This document shows, piece by piece, positions 46,901-55,552 of a stretch of DNA of 64,000 nt (its first letter is position 1; each line of letters starts with the position of its first letter). The position numbers and the translations under genes are program-made. The stretch spans positions 310,001 through 374,000 of the forward strand of contig NZLU01000039.1 of the NCBI GenBank assembly GCA_002692725.1, given 5' to 3'. Source of the stretch: Ponticaulis sp. (GTDB lineage Bacteria; Pseudomonadota; Alphaproteobacteria; Caulobacterales; Hyphomonadaceae). The notes below the pieces were generated by a model. The model was not told where the DNA came from, did no database searches, and was given only the letters and a program-made list of their open reading frames with translations.

Positions 46901-47389
46901 ATGTCCGAACGGTCCACCCAGGCGCTGATCGCCATCCGGCAGATTCAGCGAAAGATTGAACAATCCTCGCGCCAGTTGGCAAAGACGGGCGGCCTGACGC
47001 CCTCTCAGCTTAAAGTGCTCCAGATGCTGGCCGAACGGAATGAAGAATTGTCGGTTGGCTGGGTGAGTGACCAGACCCGGCTGAAAGCAGCAACCATCAC
47101 CAGTCTGGTCGACCGGTTGGAAGAGCGTGGCATGGTCAGCCGCAGACGGTGTGACACTGACCGTCGGCGGGTCTGGATCGCGATTGAACCCGCAGGGCTT
47201 GAAGCGCTGAATGTGACACCGGATTATTTGCAGGAAGTGTTTGAGCGCCGGTTTGAGAAGCTTGAAGACTGGCAGAAATCCATGCTGGTGGCCTCGCTTG
47301 AACTGACGACGCGTCTGCTCGATGCGGAGAATATCGACGCTGCGGCCATTCTCGACCTTAGCAATCTGATCGAAAAGGCCGATGAGTAG
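46901..47389 (+). CDS. MarR-family regulator
   Basis: A 162-residue winged-helix regulator, paralogous to the one at 25689. The recognition region reads LKAATITSLVDRLEERGMV, and the wing RRCDTDRRRVWIAIE is arginine-rich. It begins nine bases after the TPR-sulfotransferase and is probably cotranscribed, so it may control the receptor/sulfotransferase unit. The ligand is unknown. Confidence 0.86.
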   Translation: MSERSTQALIAIRQIQRKIEQSSRQLAKTGGLTPSQLKVLQMLAERNEELSVGWVSDQTRLKAATITSLVDRLEERGMVSRRRCDTDRRRVWIAIEPAGLEALNVTPDYLQEVFERRFEKLEDWQKSMLVASLELTTRLLDAENIDAAAILDLSNLIEKADE

Positions 47390-47441
47390 GGTGTGCCTTG
47401 AGCGCTGTTTTTAATCATTTATTTTGGTTTGTGCTTTACTT

Positions 47442-47455
47442 ACTAATTATTTAGT
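47442..47455. promoter_or_regulatory. Dyad operator candidate upstream of the first blaI-like gene
   Basis: ACTAATTATTTAGT: arms ACTAA and TTAGT around TTAT, in an AT-rich stretch 50 bases upstream of the BlaI-type gene. Its position fits a repressor site over the promoter; binding is inferred only. Confidence 0.4.
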
Positions 47456-47484
47456 TGAATGACGGAGCCGGTCGTGAGACTTAG

Positions 47485-47508
47485 CATCTACTAAGGAATT
47501 GGTAGATG
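47485..47508. promoter_or_regulatory. Dyad overlapping the ribosome site and start codon of the BlaI-type gene
   Basis: CATCTAC (47485-47491) and GTAGATG (47502-47508) are perfect inverted arms 10 bases apart; the second arm contains the ATG and the spacer contains AAGGAA. It could be a second repressor operator or an mRNA hairpin limiting translation. Confidence 0.45.
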
Positions 47509-47901
47509 GCTCGAAAACGTAATACTCAGCTGACAGACGCCGAACGCCGCATCATGGATGTGTTGTGGGAGAAGGGCGAAGCCAGCGTGTCGGATGTGAC
47601 CGATGCGCTGAAGGATCAGCATGACCTCGCCTACACCACTGTGCTGACCACAGTACGGATCATGGCCGAGAAAGGCTATGTCGATTTCCGCAAAGAGGGG
47701 CGGGCGCATGTCTATCGGCCTCTGATTTCTGAGAGTTCGGCCCGGCAGACGGCGCTTGGTGCGGTGGTGAGCTCGTTTTTTGGCGGCTCACCAAAACGGC
47801 TGGCACAGCATCTGGTCGAGAATGAAAACCTGACACTTGAGGATATTGAGGCGCTGCGCGCTGAAGTGATCCGGCGCGCGGACAAGGGGGATGAGGGGTG
47901 A
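47506..47901 (+). CDS. BlaI/MecI/CopY-type repressor
   Basis: A 131-residue repressor of the BlaI winged-helix family: LTDAERRIMDVLWEKGEASVSD, then the recognition region YTTVLTTVRIMAEKGYV, and a C-terminal dimerisation half with ALRAEVIRRA. In BlaI proteins cleavage by a BlaR1-type protease relieves repression (family knowledge). Its stop overlaps the start of the M56 gene, so the pair is translationally coupled. Dyads at 47442 and 47485 are likely operators for autoregulation. Nothing downstream resembles a beta-lactamase. Confidence 0.92.
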   Translation: MARKRNTQLTDAERRIMDVLWEKGEASVSDVTDALKDQHDLAYTTVLTTVRIMAEKGYVDFRKEGRAHVYRPLISESSARQTALGAVVSSFFGGSPKRLAQHLVENENLTLEDIEALRAEVIRRADKGDEG

Positions 47902-49490
47902 TGGCGAACTGGCTGAATATTGTTGGCGTTGTGGCCCTTGAAGTGTGTCTGTTCGCTGGTCTGGTGCTGGCTTTTGACCGGTTTGCACCGACCCGCTGGG
48001 TGAGAGAACGGCACAATCTGGCGCTGGCGGGATTTATTCTGCTGCCCGTATTGTTTGTCTTTGCGAGCCTGCCAAAAACCGCTGAGCCTGTGCCGGCTAG
48101 TTTTATCTCGGCCTCTGAAAGCCGGATGATGGCGTATAAGCCGTCTTCGCCTGTGGCCAGAGAGCAGGCGTCTGTGCCGGTTGCCATGACAGACCGCGCG
48201 TTTGAGCCCGCGGCCACGCAGAGTGCGACCTTGCCATGGCTCGAGATTGCCCTGGCCAGCTGGGTTGGCGGCTCGATGCTGATGCTGATCCGTCTGGTGC
48301 AGGATATGCTGCAGCTGAACGGGCTGCGGGCGCGGGCGAGGTCTGTACGCGCACCGGCGGGACTTCGTTTGTCGCGGGACGCGGATATTCGCCGGAGTGA
48401 TGAGATTGATGCGCCGATGGTGGCGGGTTTGTTTCACCCGGCCATTCTTCTGCCGGAGGATTTTTGCTTCGAAGGGCATGCGAAATGCGTGCTGGAGCAT
48501 GAAATCGCACATATTCGACGCCATGACGCCTGGACGGAGCTGTTTCTTCGTCTGACGCTGTCCGTCTTCTGGTGGGTGCTGCCGCTGCATGCGCTGCATC
48601 GGATTGTGCGCCGGACCCGCGAAACGCTGTGTGACGAACGCGCGGTCGATGTGACCGGAACCCCAACGGCGCTCGCTCACGCGCTTCTTGATACTGCGAC
48701 ACGGGTGACGCGTGTCCCCTCTTTGGCGCTTTCCGCCACAGCAAGCCGGTCTGCGCTTTCCTCGCGCATCGACCATCTGACATCAACCGACGCAACGCCC
48801 GGAAGGAACCCGTTTATGCGTATACACTTTGTCCTGCCCGCCCTCGCACTTGTCGCCTACGCGGCGACCCCGCAAATGGGCGAAGCCCGCGAAAAAGACC
48901 AGGTCATCCAGGTTCAGCAAGACGCTGATGAACTGAAAGGCGGGCAACGCCACATTCACGTCTATCGGGATGGGGATTTCGACTTCAGCGAGCTGGAAGC
49001 GCGTCTGGAGGATATGGATTTCTCTGAGCTGGAAGCCCGGCTTGAAGGCCTTGGCGCTGAGATCGACGCCAAAATGGCTGAGATGGATTTCACCGCATTT
49101 GAAGCGCGGATGGAGGCGCTTGGGGCGGAGATTGAAGCCAGGATCGCCAGCAAGGATTTCTCTGAATTTGAGGCCCGGATCGATGCAATGGATTTCGCCA
49201 CGATTGAAGACCGTCTGAATGCCGAAGAGCTGGCACTCCTGAAAGCGGACATGGCGGCGCAGGTCATTGAATTGGAAATTGAAAAGCTCGCCGAACTTGC
49301 CGAGCTGGAGAAGATGATTGAGTTGGAAGTTCTCTCCAAGCTGGAAGGCCTGAAGGAGCTGGAAGACCTGGCGAAACTGTCAGAGCTCGCAGCGCTCAAA
49401 GCTCTGAAGGACATGCCACGTGCACCTCACGCGCCAAAGGCCCCTCATCCGCATGAAGCGGTCGAGCCGCCTGAGTGGGAGCGGAACTGA
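47898..49490 (+). CDS. M56 (BlaR1-like) metallopeptidase with repetitive coiled-coil C-terminus
   Basis: A 530-residue membrane protease. Membrane helices at about 5-25, 42-58, 117-135, 216-233 and 307-323 surround the zinc site HEIAH (201-205), with the conserved RETLCDERAVD at 241-251. Instead of a penicillin-binding sensor, the region after residue 340 is a long helical repeat, with units such as DFSELEARLE and MDFTAFEARM recurring five times, then Glu/Leu-rich heptads to about 500. A Pro/His tail ends the protein. It is expected to sense something in the periplasm through this coil and cleave the BlaI partner; the signal is unknown. Confidence 0.88.
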   Translation: MMANWLNIVGVVALEVCLFAGLVLAFDRFAPTRWVRERHNLALAGFILLPVLFVFASLPKTAEPVPASFISASESRMMAYKPSSPVAREQASVPVAMTDRAFEPAATQSATLPWLEIALASWVGGSMLMLIRLVQDMLQLNGLRARARSVRAPAGLRLSRDADIRRSDEIDAPMVAGLFHPAILLPEDFCFEGHAKCVLEHEIAHIRRHDAWTELFLRLTLSVFWWVLPLHALHRIVRRTRETLCDERAVDVTGTPTALAHALLDTATRVTRVPSLALSATASRSALSSRIDHLTSTDATPGRNPFMRIHFVLPALALVAYAATPQMGEAREKDQVIQVQQDADELKGGQRHIHVYRDGDFDFSELEARLEDMDFSELEARLEGLGAEIDAKMAEMDFTAFEARMEALGAEIEARIASKDFSEFEARIDAMDFATIEDRLNAEELALLKADMAAQVIELEIEKLAELAELEKMIELEVLSKLEGLKELEDLAKLSELAALKALKDMPRAPHAPKAPHPHEAVEPPEWERN

Positions 49491-49659
49491 TCTCACCAGA
49501 GCTGCCGACAGGATAGTCTGTCGTTCAACGCAAACAAAGGGCTTCCCGGAATCGTGATTTTCGGGGAGCTCGCTTCCCTCGTTATGGGGTGGCGTTTAAG
49601 CCGATATGCCCTTACCCTTTGGTCATAAATAAACAATCAAGACTGAATGGGTAGGAAGC

Positions 49660-51129
49660 ATGACAACACTCAAATCTTCGATTCTGGCACTCCCTCTGCT
49701 GGGGGCTGCGCTTCTGGCCGGAGCCAGCTGCACCACGTCGTCGAGCATTTCGCCGACTGCGCCGGTGAGCGAAACCGTTGAGATATCTAAAGGGATGGTT
49801 CGCGGCGAAAGCATCACTTAAAACGGCAAAACAGCGCTCATCTTTCGCGGGATTCCATATGCGGCCCCGCCTGTGGGCGATCTGCGCTGGAGAGCGCCGG
49901 AGCCGGCTGAAGCATGGGATGGTGTGCTGGATGCAACCGAATGGCCAAATCGTTGTCCGCAAGGCGAAAGCAGCATGGGCGCGGGCGGTCCGATCAGCGA
50001 AGACTGTCTCTATGTCAATGTTGTGACGGCAGCTGAGACAGCCGGTGAGAAACGCCCGGTGATGGTGTTCTTCCATGGCGGTGGCCTGACGAGCGGTACA
50101 GGTAATTCCACCACGTTTAACCACCCGATGCTGTCGACCAAGGGCGTTGTGACAGTCACGGTGAACAGTCGCCTTGGCCCGATCGGCTATCTGGCGCATC
50201 CCGAGTTGAGCGATGAGACGGACTATAATTCCGGCAATTACGGCACGCTTGACCTGAAAGCCTCTCTGGAATGGGTGCGGGACAATATTGAAGCCTTTGG
50301 CGGCGATCTGGACAATGTCACTATCTTCGGTGAGTCCGGTGGCGGCACGAAAACCATCTCGCAAAAGGCCACTCCGATGGCGCGGGATTTGTTCGATGCT
50401 GCCATTGTCGAGTCCGGTTCGGCGCTCGTCTCCGAGCAGCGGATCACCATGCTGGATGATTCTGAAGCCAAGGGTGAAGAACTGGCGGCAGAACTCGGTG
50501 CCGACAGTCTCGAAGCCATGCGTACTGCGAGCTGGCAAGACATTATCAAAGCCGGTGATGAAGTTGGCTTCCGGGCCAATGTTGTGGTTGACGGAAATGT
50601 TCTTCCGAAGCCGGTCAGCGAGATGTTCGCCAATGGCGAGCAGGCGCAGGTGCCTTTGATTGTGGGCGCGAATGAAGGCGAGTCTTCGCTGACCTCGAGC
50701 GTGCCATTAATGGGCAATCTGCACTCTGCTTCCGGGGCACCAACCTATCTGTATAACTTCACGCATCTGCCAATGGGCTGGCGCGATGAAGAAGGCTGCG
50801 TCGCGTTTCACGGGCTGGAGCTGACCTATGTGTTCGGCGCCGTGCCAAATGGGCTGCAATCCCGGACCACGCAATTCCTGGCCGGATCTGGCGGATGTTC
50901 TGTGAAAGTGCCGGCCCATGACGATCAGGATTTGTGGCTGGCGGAACGTGCGGCGGAAATCTGGGCGAGCTTTGCCAAGGATGGCAATCCGAGCGTGCCG
51001 GGCCTGATTGACTGGCTACCATATGGCGAGCAAGACAATGTCTATCTCGACATCGGTATTCCGCTGGAGATGAAGGACAATATTGAAGGCTCGTATGTGC
51101 GCCCGAATGTTGAAAATCCGCGCTTCTGA
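49660..51129 (+). pseudogene. Carboxylesterase lipoprotein gene interrupted by an in-frame TAA
   Basis: From an ATG at 49660 with TAGGAAGC upstream, the frame encodes a lipoprotein signal (LLAGASC) and the start of a type-B carboxylesterase. It hits TAA at 49819-49821 (codon 54), and then continues in the same frame with FRGIPYAAPPVGDLRW, EDCLYVNVV, FFHGGGLTSGTG and TIFGESGGGTKT to a stop at 51129. Coding character is continuous across the stop, so a single nonsense change (or a sequencing error) is the simplest reading. A GTG at 49873 could restart, giving 418 residues without export signal. Related to the intact Tat-exported esterase at 38645. Confidence 0.85.
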
Positions 51130-51148
51130 TCCGCTTGAACACGATCTG

Positions 51149-51176
51149 AAACGGCGCCTTCGGGCGCCGTTTTTTG
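51149..51176 (+). terminator. Rho-independent terminator
   Basis: AAACGGCGCC and GGCGCCGTTT form a 10-bp stem with loop TTCG followed by TTTTG, 20 bases after the esterase pseudogene. Confidence 0.93.
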
Positions 51177-51229
51177 TTCTGTCAGATGTCTGAGAAGATT
51201 GCCGGGTGATGGACGGTCAAGGGCGCGTT

Positions 51230-51616
51230 TCAGGATGCGAGAGGGACATCGAGCTCTGTCAGCAGGTGATGGAGGTTCCTGACAGAAATATCGTCTTTAT
51301 GGAGGCAGCGCGATATTCGGGCGTCGATCGCGTGTGTGCCGAAATCCTCTGGTATTGTGCCACTCAGGAGGACAATGGGCGTTCCCGCATCAACGCCTGA
51401 CAACAGAACCAATGAGTCGCGGAAATCATAAGTTGGCGGGACAAAATGATCGAGGAAGATGAGATCATAGGCCGGAGACTCCCTCAGGTTTTCCCGCGCC
51501 GACTCCACGTCCTGACAAAAAACGAAATTGGATGGGGCACAGCCCATTGCTGTTAACAGAGTTTTGAAAATAACGCCCATTGAAGAATGGTCGTCAATCA
51601 GCAGAATTCTGTCCAA
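51230..51616 (-). CDS. Single-domain response regulator
   Basis: A 128-residue CheY-like receiver with all key positions: the acidic pair in LLIDDHSSMG, phospho-acceptor Asp in DLIFLDHFVPP, switch Ser in VLLSGTIPE, and Lys in CLHKDDIS. No output domain. It diverges from the kinase pseudogene that begins at 51705, so the 88-base gap may hold a shared promoter region. It probably belonged to the same phosphorelay. Confidence 0.87.
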   Translation of the reverse strand: MDRILLIDDHSSMGVIFKTLLTAMGCAPSNFVFCQDVESARENLRESPAYDLIFLDHFVPPTYDFRDSLVLLSGVDAGTPIVLLSGTIPEDFGTHAIDARISRCLHKDDISVRNLHHLLTELDVPLAS

Positions 51617-51704
51617 AGTAAGAACCGCCCCGTCGGCAAGTTGGTAAGGGTTGTGCTATGCTTGAAAAGTTATCATAAATCGAAAACTATAAACAGAGTC
51701 TTGT

Positions 51705-53245
51705 ATGCGCGAAAACAAAACCGAAAACACGGCGCCGTCACTTGACGGGATCACTTTTCCAGTTTCCGAACAGAACGCTGCACGACTTAACAGAGTTGCG
51801 TTATAGTCCAGTCTTGTTGGTGTTATTACAGCAAAACTCTTGTTTTCGGCGGCTGGCGATATTGTCGATTTTGAATATCTCACCGCGAACCGGACGTTAA
51901 AACAGACGCAAGGGATGGATCCCGGGAGGTGATCGGCAAGACCATGCTGGAAGTCTTTCCGGAGCTGCGCGACCATTTCACCTTCCCTTATTATTGTGAA
52001 GTGGCGCGTACGGGTGAAGCGATGACCCGACCCGACCCCGATTATATCCTGATTACTTTCGTCGAGGTCCCCGAGACAATTCGTATTATGGATGCTCTGG
52101 CGGATTTAAACCATCTTTCAGGCACACCCGTTGATCTGGACGCCTATATTTGCGGAGCGATGGAGATTGGATGTCGGACCTTCAATGCGACCCGGGCCTT
52201 CCAGCTGAATCTCAGAGACCAGGGCTATAGCGTCGTCCGGCAGTATGGACAGCAGCAAGCTGCCGAAATGAAGAAACCGCTTCCGATGGAAGTTGTTCGA
52301 GCGCTTGGCGATAAAGGTCGTGCGGCAGGCATCCGAAATATTTTCGAGGAGTTTGAGCTTTCTGCAGAGAGCCAAACAGAATTGACATATAACAGCATCA
52401 TCGCGGCACCGTTTTCTGTGGACTCGCAAAATTCAGGCGCGCTGGTTTTTTGTTTTACATTGGCCCGGACGCGAGAACCCACACCTTCGGAACTCAAACT
52501 TGTTCGCACATTGTCCGAAGCGATCGCTGCGCGCATCCGGTTTGATGCTGCGGCGAAAGCCTGGAACAACGAAATGAAGATCGGCAGCGCTTTGCCAGCC
52601 TCGTATCGCACGATCTGAAGGCGCCTTTGCGGTCTATCCGGCTATTGTCAGATATACTGACGGATTATCTCACAGATGATCAGCAAGCCGAGACGATTAT
52701 TCTGGAAATCCAGAACAATGCCGATCAGGCGCAAAGCATGATCAAGTCACTTCGGGATTTCTCGCGACTTGGCACATCCGGGCTCCAGCTGGAATCGGTC
52801 AATCTCAAAAGCGTTGCTGACGGTTGTATCAACCGGCTTGCGGTCGAATTGGAAAAAGCAAAGGCAGAGATCGAGGTCAGCGAAATGGGCAATGCGCTGA
52901 CTGACCGAACGCTTCTGTCACAGGTTTTCAGTAATCTGATTGAGAACGCCTTGAAATATTCGGCCCGGAGCGATCTCAAAATCCGGATCAGCGCAGAACA
53001 AATAACGGATAACGGTCTTCTGGTCTCGGTCTGCGATAATGGAGTGGGGATTGATGAACGTTATGCGGAGCGGATTTTCGAACTGTTTCGTCGCGTTCCT
53101 GGCAGTCATGAGAATTCGGAAGGCGACGGGGTCGGCCTCGCAACGTGCCGAAAACTTGTGGAGTGTCTGGGGGGGCGCGATCTGGCTGGACACGACATTC
53201 CAGTCCGGCGCCCGGTTTTGCTTCACCCTGCCGGAAATGGTTTAG
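51705..53245 (+). pseudogene. PAS-GAF sensor histidine kinase, decayed
   Basis: Joined by eye, this encodes an N-terminal region with a PAS-like part (DFEYLTANRTLKQTQGMDP and IGKTMLEVFPELRDH), a GAF-like part (DAYICGAMEIGCRTFNATRA), a HisKA H-box (RFASLVSHDLKAPLRSI) and an ATPase domain (FSNLIENALKYS, DGVGLATCRKLVE). Four lesions break it: TAG at 51804-51806; a frameshift at CCCGGG near 51918-51923; a frameshift near 52577-52580 just before the H-box; and a frameshift at the G7 run near 53168. The last lesion artificially joins the ATPase frame to the downstream receiver gene. The true C-terminus reads IWLDTTFQSGARFCFTLPEM, ending at 53245. Confidence 0.86.
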
Positions 53246-53262
53246 ATGCTGAGGAAGAGAAC

Positions 53263-53667
53263 ATGAAAAACGCTTTCCTTTTGCTCGTTGATGACAGTGA
53301 TCTCGATGCGCGCCTGATGACGATGGCATTGCAACAATCCTATCCGGAACTGACCGTTCAGCGGGCTCATGACGGTGAGACCGGCCTCGACGCGCTGGAG
53401 TCCCTGACGCCGGACATGGTCGTGCTGGATATATCCATGCCGGGTCTTGATAGGTTTCAGGTGCTCGACCGGATCCGGGAGAATGAAAGAACCTCAGCCA
53501 TGCCGGTTGTGATGTGCTCGAATTCGGACTCACCTCAGGATGTGCTGCGCAGCTACCGAAAGCATGCCAATTCTTATGTGCAGAAGCCAGATAGCCGGGC
53601 AGGGTATGATGCGCTTGCATCATCGCTGACGCAATTCTGGTTTGATCAGGCCGAATTGCCTGAATAA
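53263..53667 (+). CDS. Response regulator, Rcp1-like receiver
   Basis: A 134-residue receiver starting at the ATG at 53263 behind GAGGAAGAGAAC. Key residues are present: Asp pair in LLLVDDSDLDARL, phospho-acceptor in MVVLDISMPG, switch Ser in VVMCSNSDS, Lys in SYVQKPDS. This form typically lies beside phytochrome-like or PAS-GAF kinases. It is intact although its partner kinase is broken. The apparent fusion to the kinase frame is caused by the frameshift at the G run, not by a real fused protein. Confidence 0.88.
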   Translation: MKNAFLLLVDDSDLDARLMTMALQQSYPELTVQRAHDGETGLDALESLTPDMVVLDISMPGLDRFQVLDRIRENERTSAMPVVMCSNSDSPQDVLRSYRKHANSYVQKPDSRAGYDALASSLTQFWFDQAELPE

Positions 53668-53893
53668 ATCGTCGATTTTTTCTTGTAGCGCCGCAGCAGA
53701 CCTTCCGTTGGGCTTTGTCCGGCTGCAGGAGCGTGCTCTCGCGGCGTGCGGGGATAACTCGGACTAAGCCCTATGTTTCCGGACATCATCCTGGAAAACG
53801 AGAGCGAGTAGAAGCGAAATCGGAGAGCTCACAATTAGCAACCTGATGCACAAATTGTTCCGAGAGATGCGGTGCTTTTTTCTGGCATAATTC
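53668..53893. other. Intergenic region before the element boundary
   Basis: 226 bases after the response regulator, with no gene or strong hairpin seen. Base composition becomes less GC-rich toward the tRNA fragment. Confidence 0.4.
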
Positions 53894-53928
53894 TTCGAAA
53901 ATTTGATCCCCCGGATCAAATTTTCGAA
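53894..53928. repeat. Perfect 16-bp palindrome next to the tRNA scar
   Basis: TTCGAAAATTTGATCC and GGATCAAATTTTCGAA are exact complements with loop CCC. It lies about 20 bases beyond the 3' end of the tRNA-Val fragment, where a tRNA terminator would be expected, but lacks a T tract. Confidence 0.8.
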
Positions 53929-53948
53929 CGAAGTTCGACTGCGAAGAA

Positions 53949-53998
53949 TGGTGGGCGGTACTGGGATTGAACCAGTGACCCCTACGATGTCAACGCAG
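53949..53998 (-). pseudogene. 3' half of tRNA-Val(GAC): attachment-site scar
   Basis: On the minus strand the anticodon stem CTGCG/CGTAG holds the loop TTGACAT (anticodon GAC). It is followed by the T arm ACTGG-TTCAATC-CCAGT, ACCGCCC and ACCA. The acceptor 5' strand, D arm and everything upstream are missing; AT-rich DNA follows instead. This is what remains on the distal side when an element inserts into the 3' part of a tRNA gene. The break at the anticodon stem suggests crossover near the anticodon loop. Confidence 0.88.
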
Positions 53999-54040
53999 CA
54001 AATATTAACGTAAACATCTGTTTTTATTTGATAAAAGAAT

Positions 54041-54099
54041 TAATGCGCAAAACCTGTACAATCCACCTCTCATGGAGATACGTCTGGCTTTGCGCATTA
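54041..54099. repeat. 11-bp inverted repeat near the element end
   Basis: TAATGCGCAAA (54041-54051) and TTTGCGCATTA (54089-54099) flank 37 bases, between the tRNA scar and the first element gene. It might be an integrase/excisionase arm site or a terminator stem for the leftward genes. Confidence 0.55.
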
Positions 54100-54106
54100 G
54101 CGTCGT

Positions 54107-54559
54107 TCAGGCCTGAGCCTTGCGGAATGTCTTTGATCGATCTTGCTGAGCTTCAAGCAACACGTCGTCCAGTGCGCCCTCTTTAACCGCATTGATGAGA
54201 ACTTCAATTGTCTCAGGAAGCTTTTCGCGTTCGCCAACATCGATGGTCGTTTTGCCTTTGCCCAGATCAATCGCTTTGTTGCCATAGCGCAGTTCCAGAT
54301 ACCAAATACCTTTGATGTCGTGCCAGAACCAGCGTCTGACGCGTTTGGGTTCCTGCCGCGCCACTCGTTGACCTGTTGTTGGATCATTCACGAACACTTG
54401 CTGCATCTTCACATACGGCTCGCCCGCAATATCGGCTTTAGCAATCTCGAGCTGTTCTTCGAGACGGGTACAGAGCTTGTTGCGGACAACTTGCTCTGGC
54501 TGTTCAACGACCTTTGTGCGTTTCGTGGAACTCAGTTTCAGCTTTGAGAGTGTGGACAC
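54107..54559 (-). CDS. DUF6641-like small protein
   Basis: A 150-residue basic, helical protein starting MSTLSKLKLSSTKRTKVVEQ. It contains RNKLCTRLEEQLEIAKADIAG, PKRVRRWFWHDIKGIWYLEL, RYGNKAIDLGKGKTTIDVG and a C-terminal helix. The pattern matches proteins I recall as DUF6641, found in prophages and integrated elements; this identification is from memory and needs a search. It is the last gene of the leftward block and closest to the attachment scar. Role unknown. Confidence 0.7.
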   Translation of the reverse strand: MSTLSKLKLSSTKRTKVVEQPEQVVRNKLCTRLEEQLEIAKADIAGEPYVKMQQVFVNDPTTGQRVARQEPKRVRRWFWHDIKGIWYLELRYGNKAIDLGKGKTTIDVGEREKLPETIEVLINAVKEGALDDVLLEAQQDRSKTFRKAQA

Positions 54560-54652
54560 TTTAATCTCCTTTGGTGGTGTCCAAAGTCGATAAGTCCGCT
54601 ACAGACGAAGTCGATCAGAAATTAAATCGAGCCGCGAGGGAATTAGAGCGGT

Positions 54653-55552
54653 TCATTTCATGACTTTGTTCCAGTCAATGTCGTACCCAACGGCATCTAA
54701 TTCTCGGCTCAGGCTCTGTTTCCAGGCTCCTGCTGCATCCATGTTTTCCCAAACAACTCCAGCGAAGTCGCTAGGTATTTCCAGATCGCCTCGCTTCAGG
54801 GCGCACACGCGCTCTCTCGAAAGTTTGCCGATAAAATACCCTAACTCGAGCAGAACGTTTTGCCGTGCTCTTGGCTCGAGCTCTCCGCCCATTCTGCAGC
54901 CTTGATCATCAGGCGTAAGCAGCACAATGGCAAAGCCAACGTCGCTGTTAGCTTCTACCTTTTCAATAACGGTTCGACCGCGATTGGCTTGCTCATGCAG
55001 TATGATTGGTTCGAGACCGATATGAGAAATAAAACGCGCCACCATCTCACGTGCTTCACCATCATGACCATGAACGATGAAGATTTTTTCTGAGAGAGGC
55101 ATCTTCAAACGTGTTTCCGGTCTGCCATTTTGCTGGACGAAAGTTTTGTAGTCTCTTGCAAAAGGGATAATGATTTGACTGGTGACTGCGTTTACGCCGT
55201 CCATAATTTTGCTGCTTGGGTCGAGATATCTGTGGCCGAAATCTGCCATTTCGTCTGGGTCTGCTGCGAAGCGCAGGATCAGTTGTAGACAAAGCCCGAT
55301 CTCTTGGACTTTGTCATCTGGCCAAACCAGAGAGGCACTCCCAATCATGCTTCCACCGGTTGAGGCGCTTTCTGAAAGGAATTTATCTAGATCGCCTTTA
55401 GCAATGAGTTGATCATTTATTGCTGATAAGTCGGGGTGTTGAAGAAGTTTCGCAAGCGTCTTCAGAGGTCGTGAATAGGTTTGTAGTTTTGCTCGTTGCA
55501 GATCAAGAACGGCGATATTGATCTGCTCAAACAAATCGTCACTCGTGCTCAC
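54653..55552 (-). CDS. TIR-like (PF10137-type) nucleotide-binding protein
   Basis: A 299-residue protein using GTG at 55552; the GTG overlaps the TGA of the preceding 94-aa gene. The C-terminal half (about 155-270) is the TIR-like domain found in CBASS Cap12 and Pycsar effectors: FIVHGHDGEAREMVARFI, EPIILHEQANRGRTVIEK, FAIVLLTPDDQG and RARQNVLLELGYFIGKL, with Glu236 a candidate catalytic residue. The N-terminal 150 residues are helical and unrecognised, perhaps the sensor or oligomerisation part. No cyclase is nearby, so it may answer to its coupled partner or to an unknown signal. An NAD-degrading defence role is inferred. Confidence 0.86.
   Translation of the reverse strand: MSTSDDLFEQINIAVLDLQRAKLQTYSRPLKTLAKLLQHPDLSAINDQLIAKGDLDKFLSESASTGGSMIGSASLVWPDDKVQEIGLCLQLILRFAADPDEMADFGHRYLDPSSKIMDGVNAVTSQIIIPFARDYKTFVQQNGRPETRLKMPLSEKIFIVHGHDGEAREMVARFISHIGLEPIILHEQANRGRTVIEKVEANSDVGFAIVLLTPDDQGCRMGGELEPRARQNVLLELGYFIGKLSRERVCALKRGDLEIPSDFAGVVWENMDAAGAWKQSLSRELDAVGYDIDWNKVMK

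Noticed and set aside
52627..53667. A hybrid histidine kinase-receiver protein
   Set aside because: The join between ATPase and receiver frames depends on a frameshift at the G7 run; the receiver has its own start and ribosome site at 53263 and the kinase has its own stop at 53243-53245 in the other frame.
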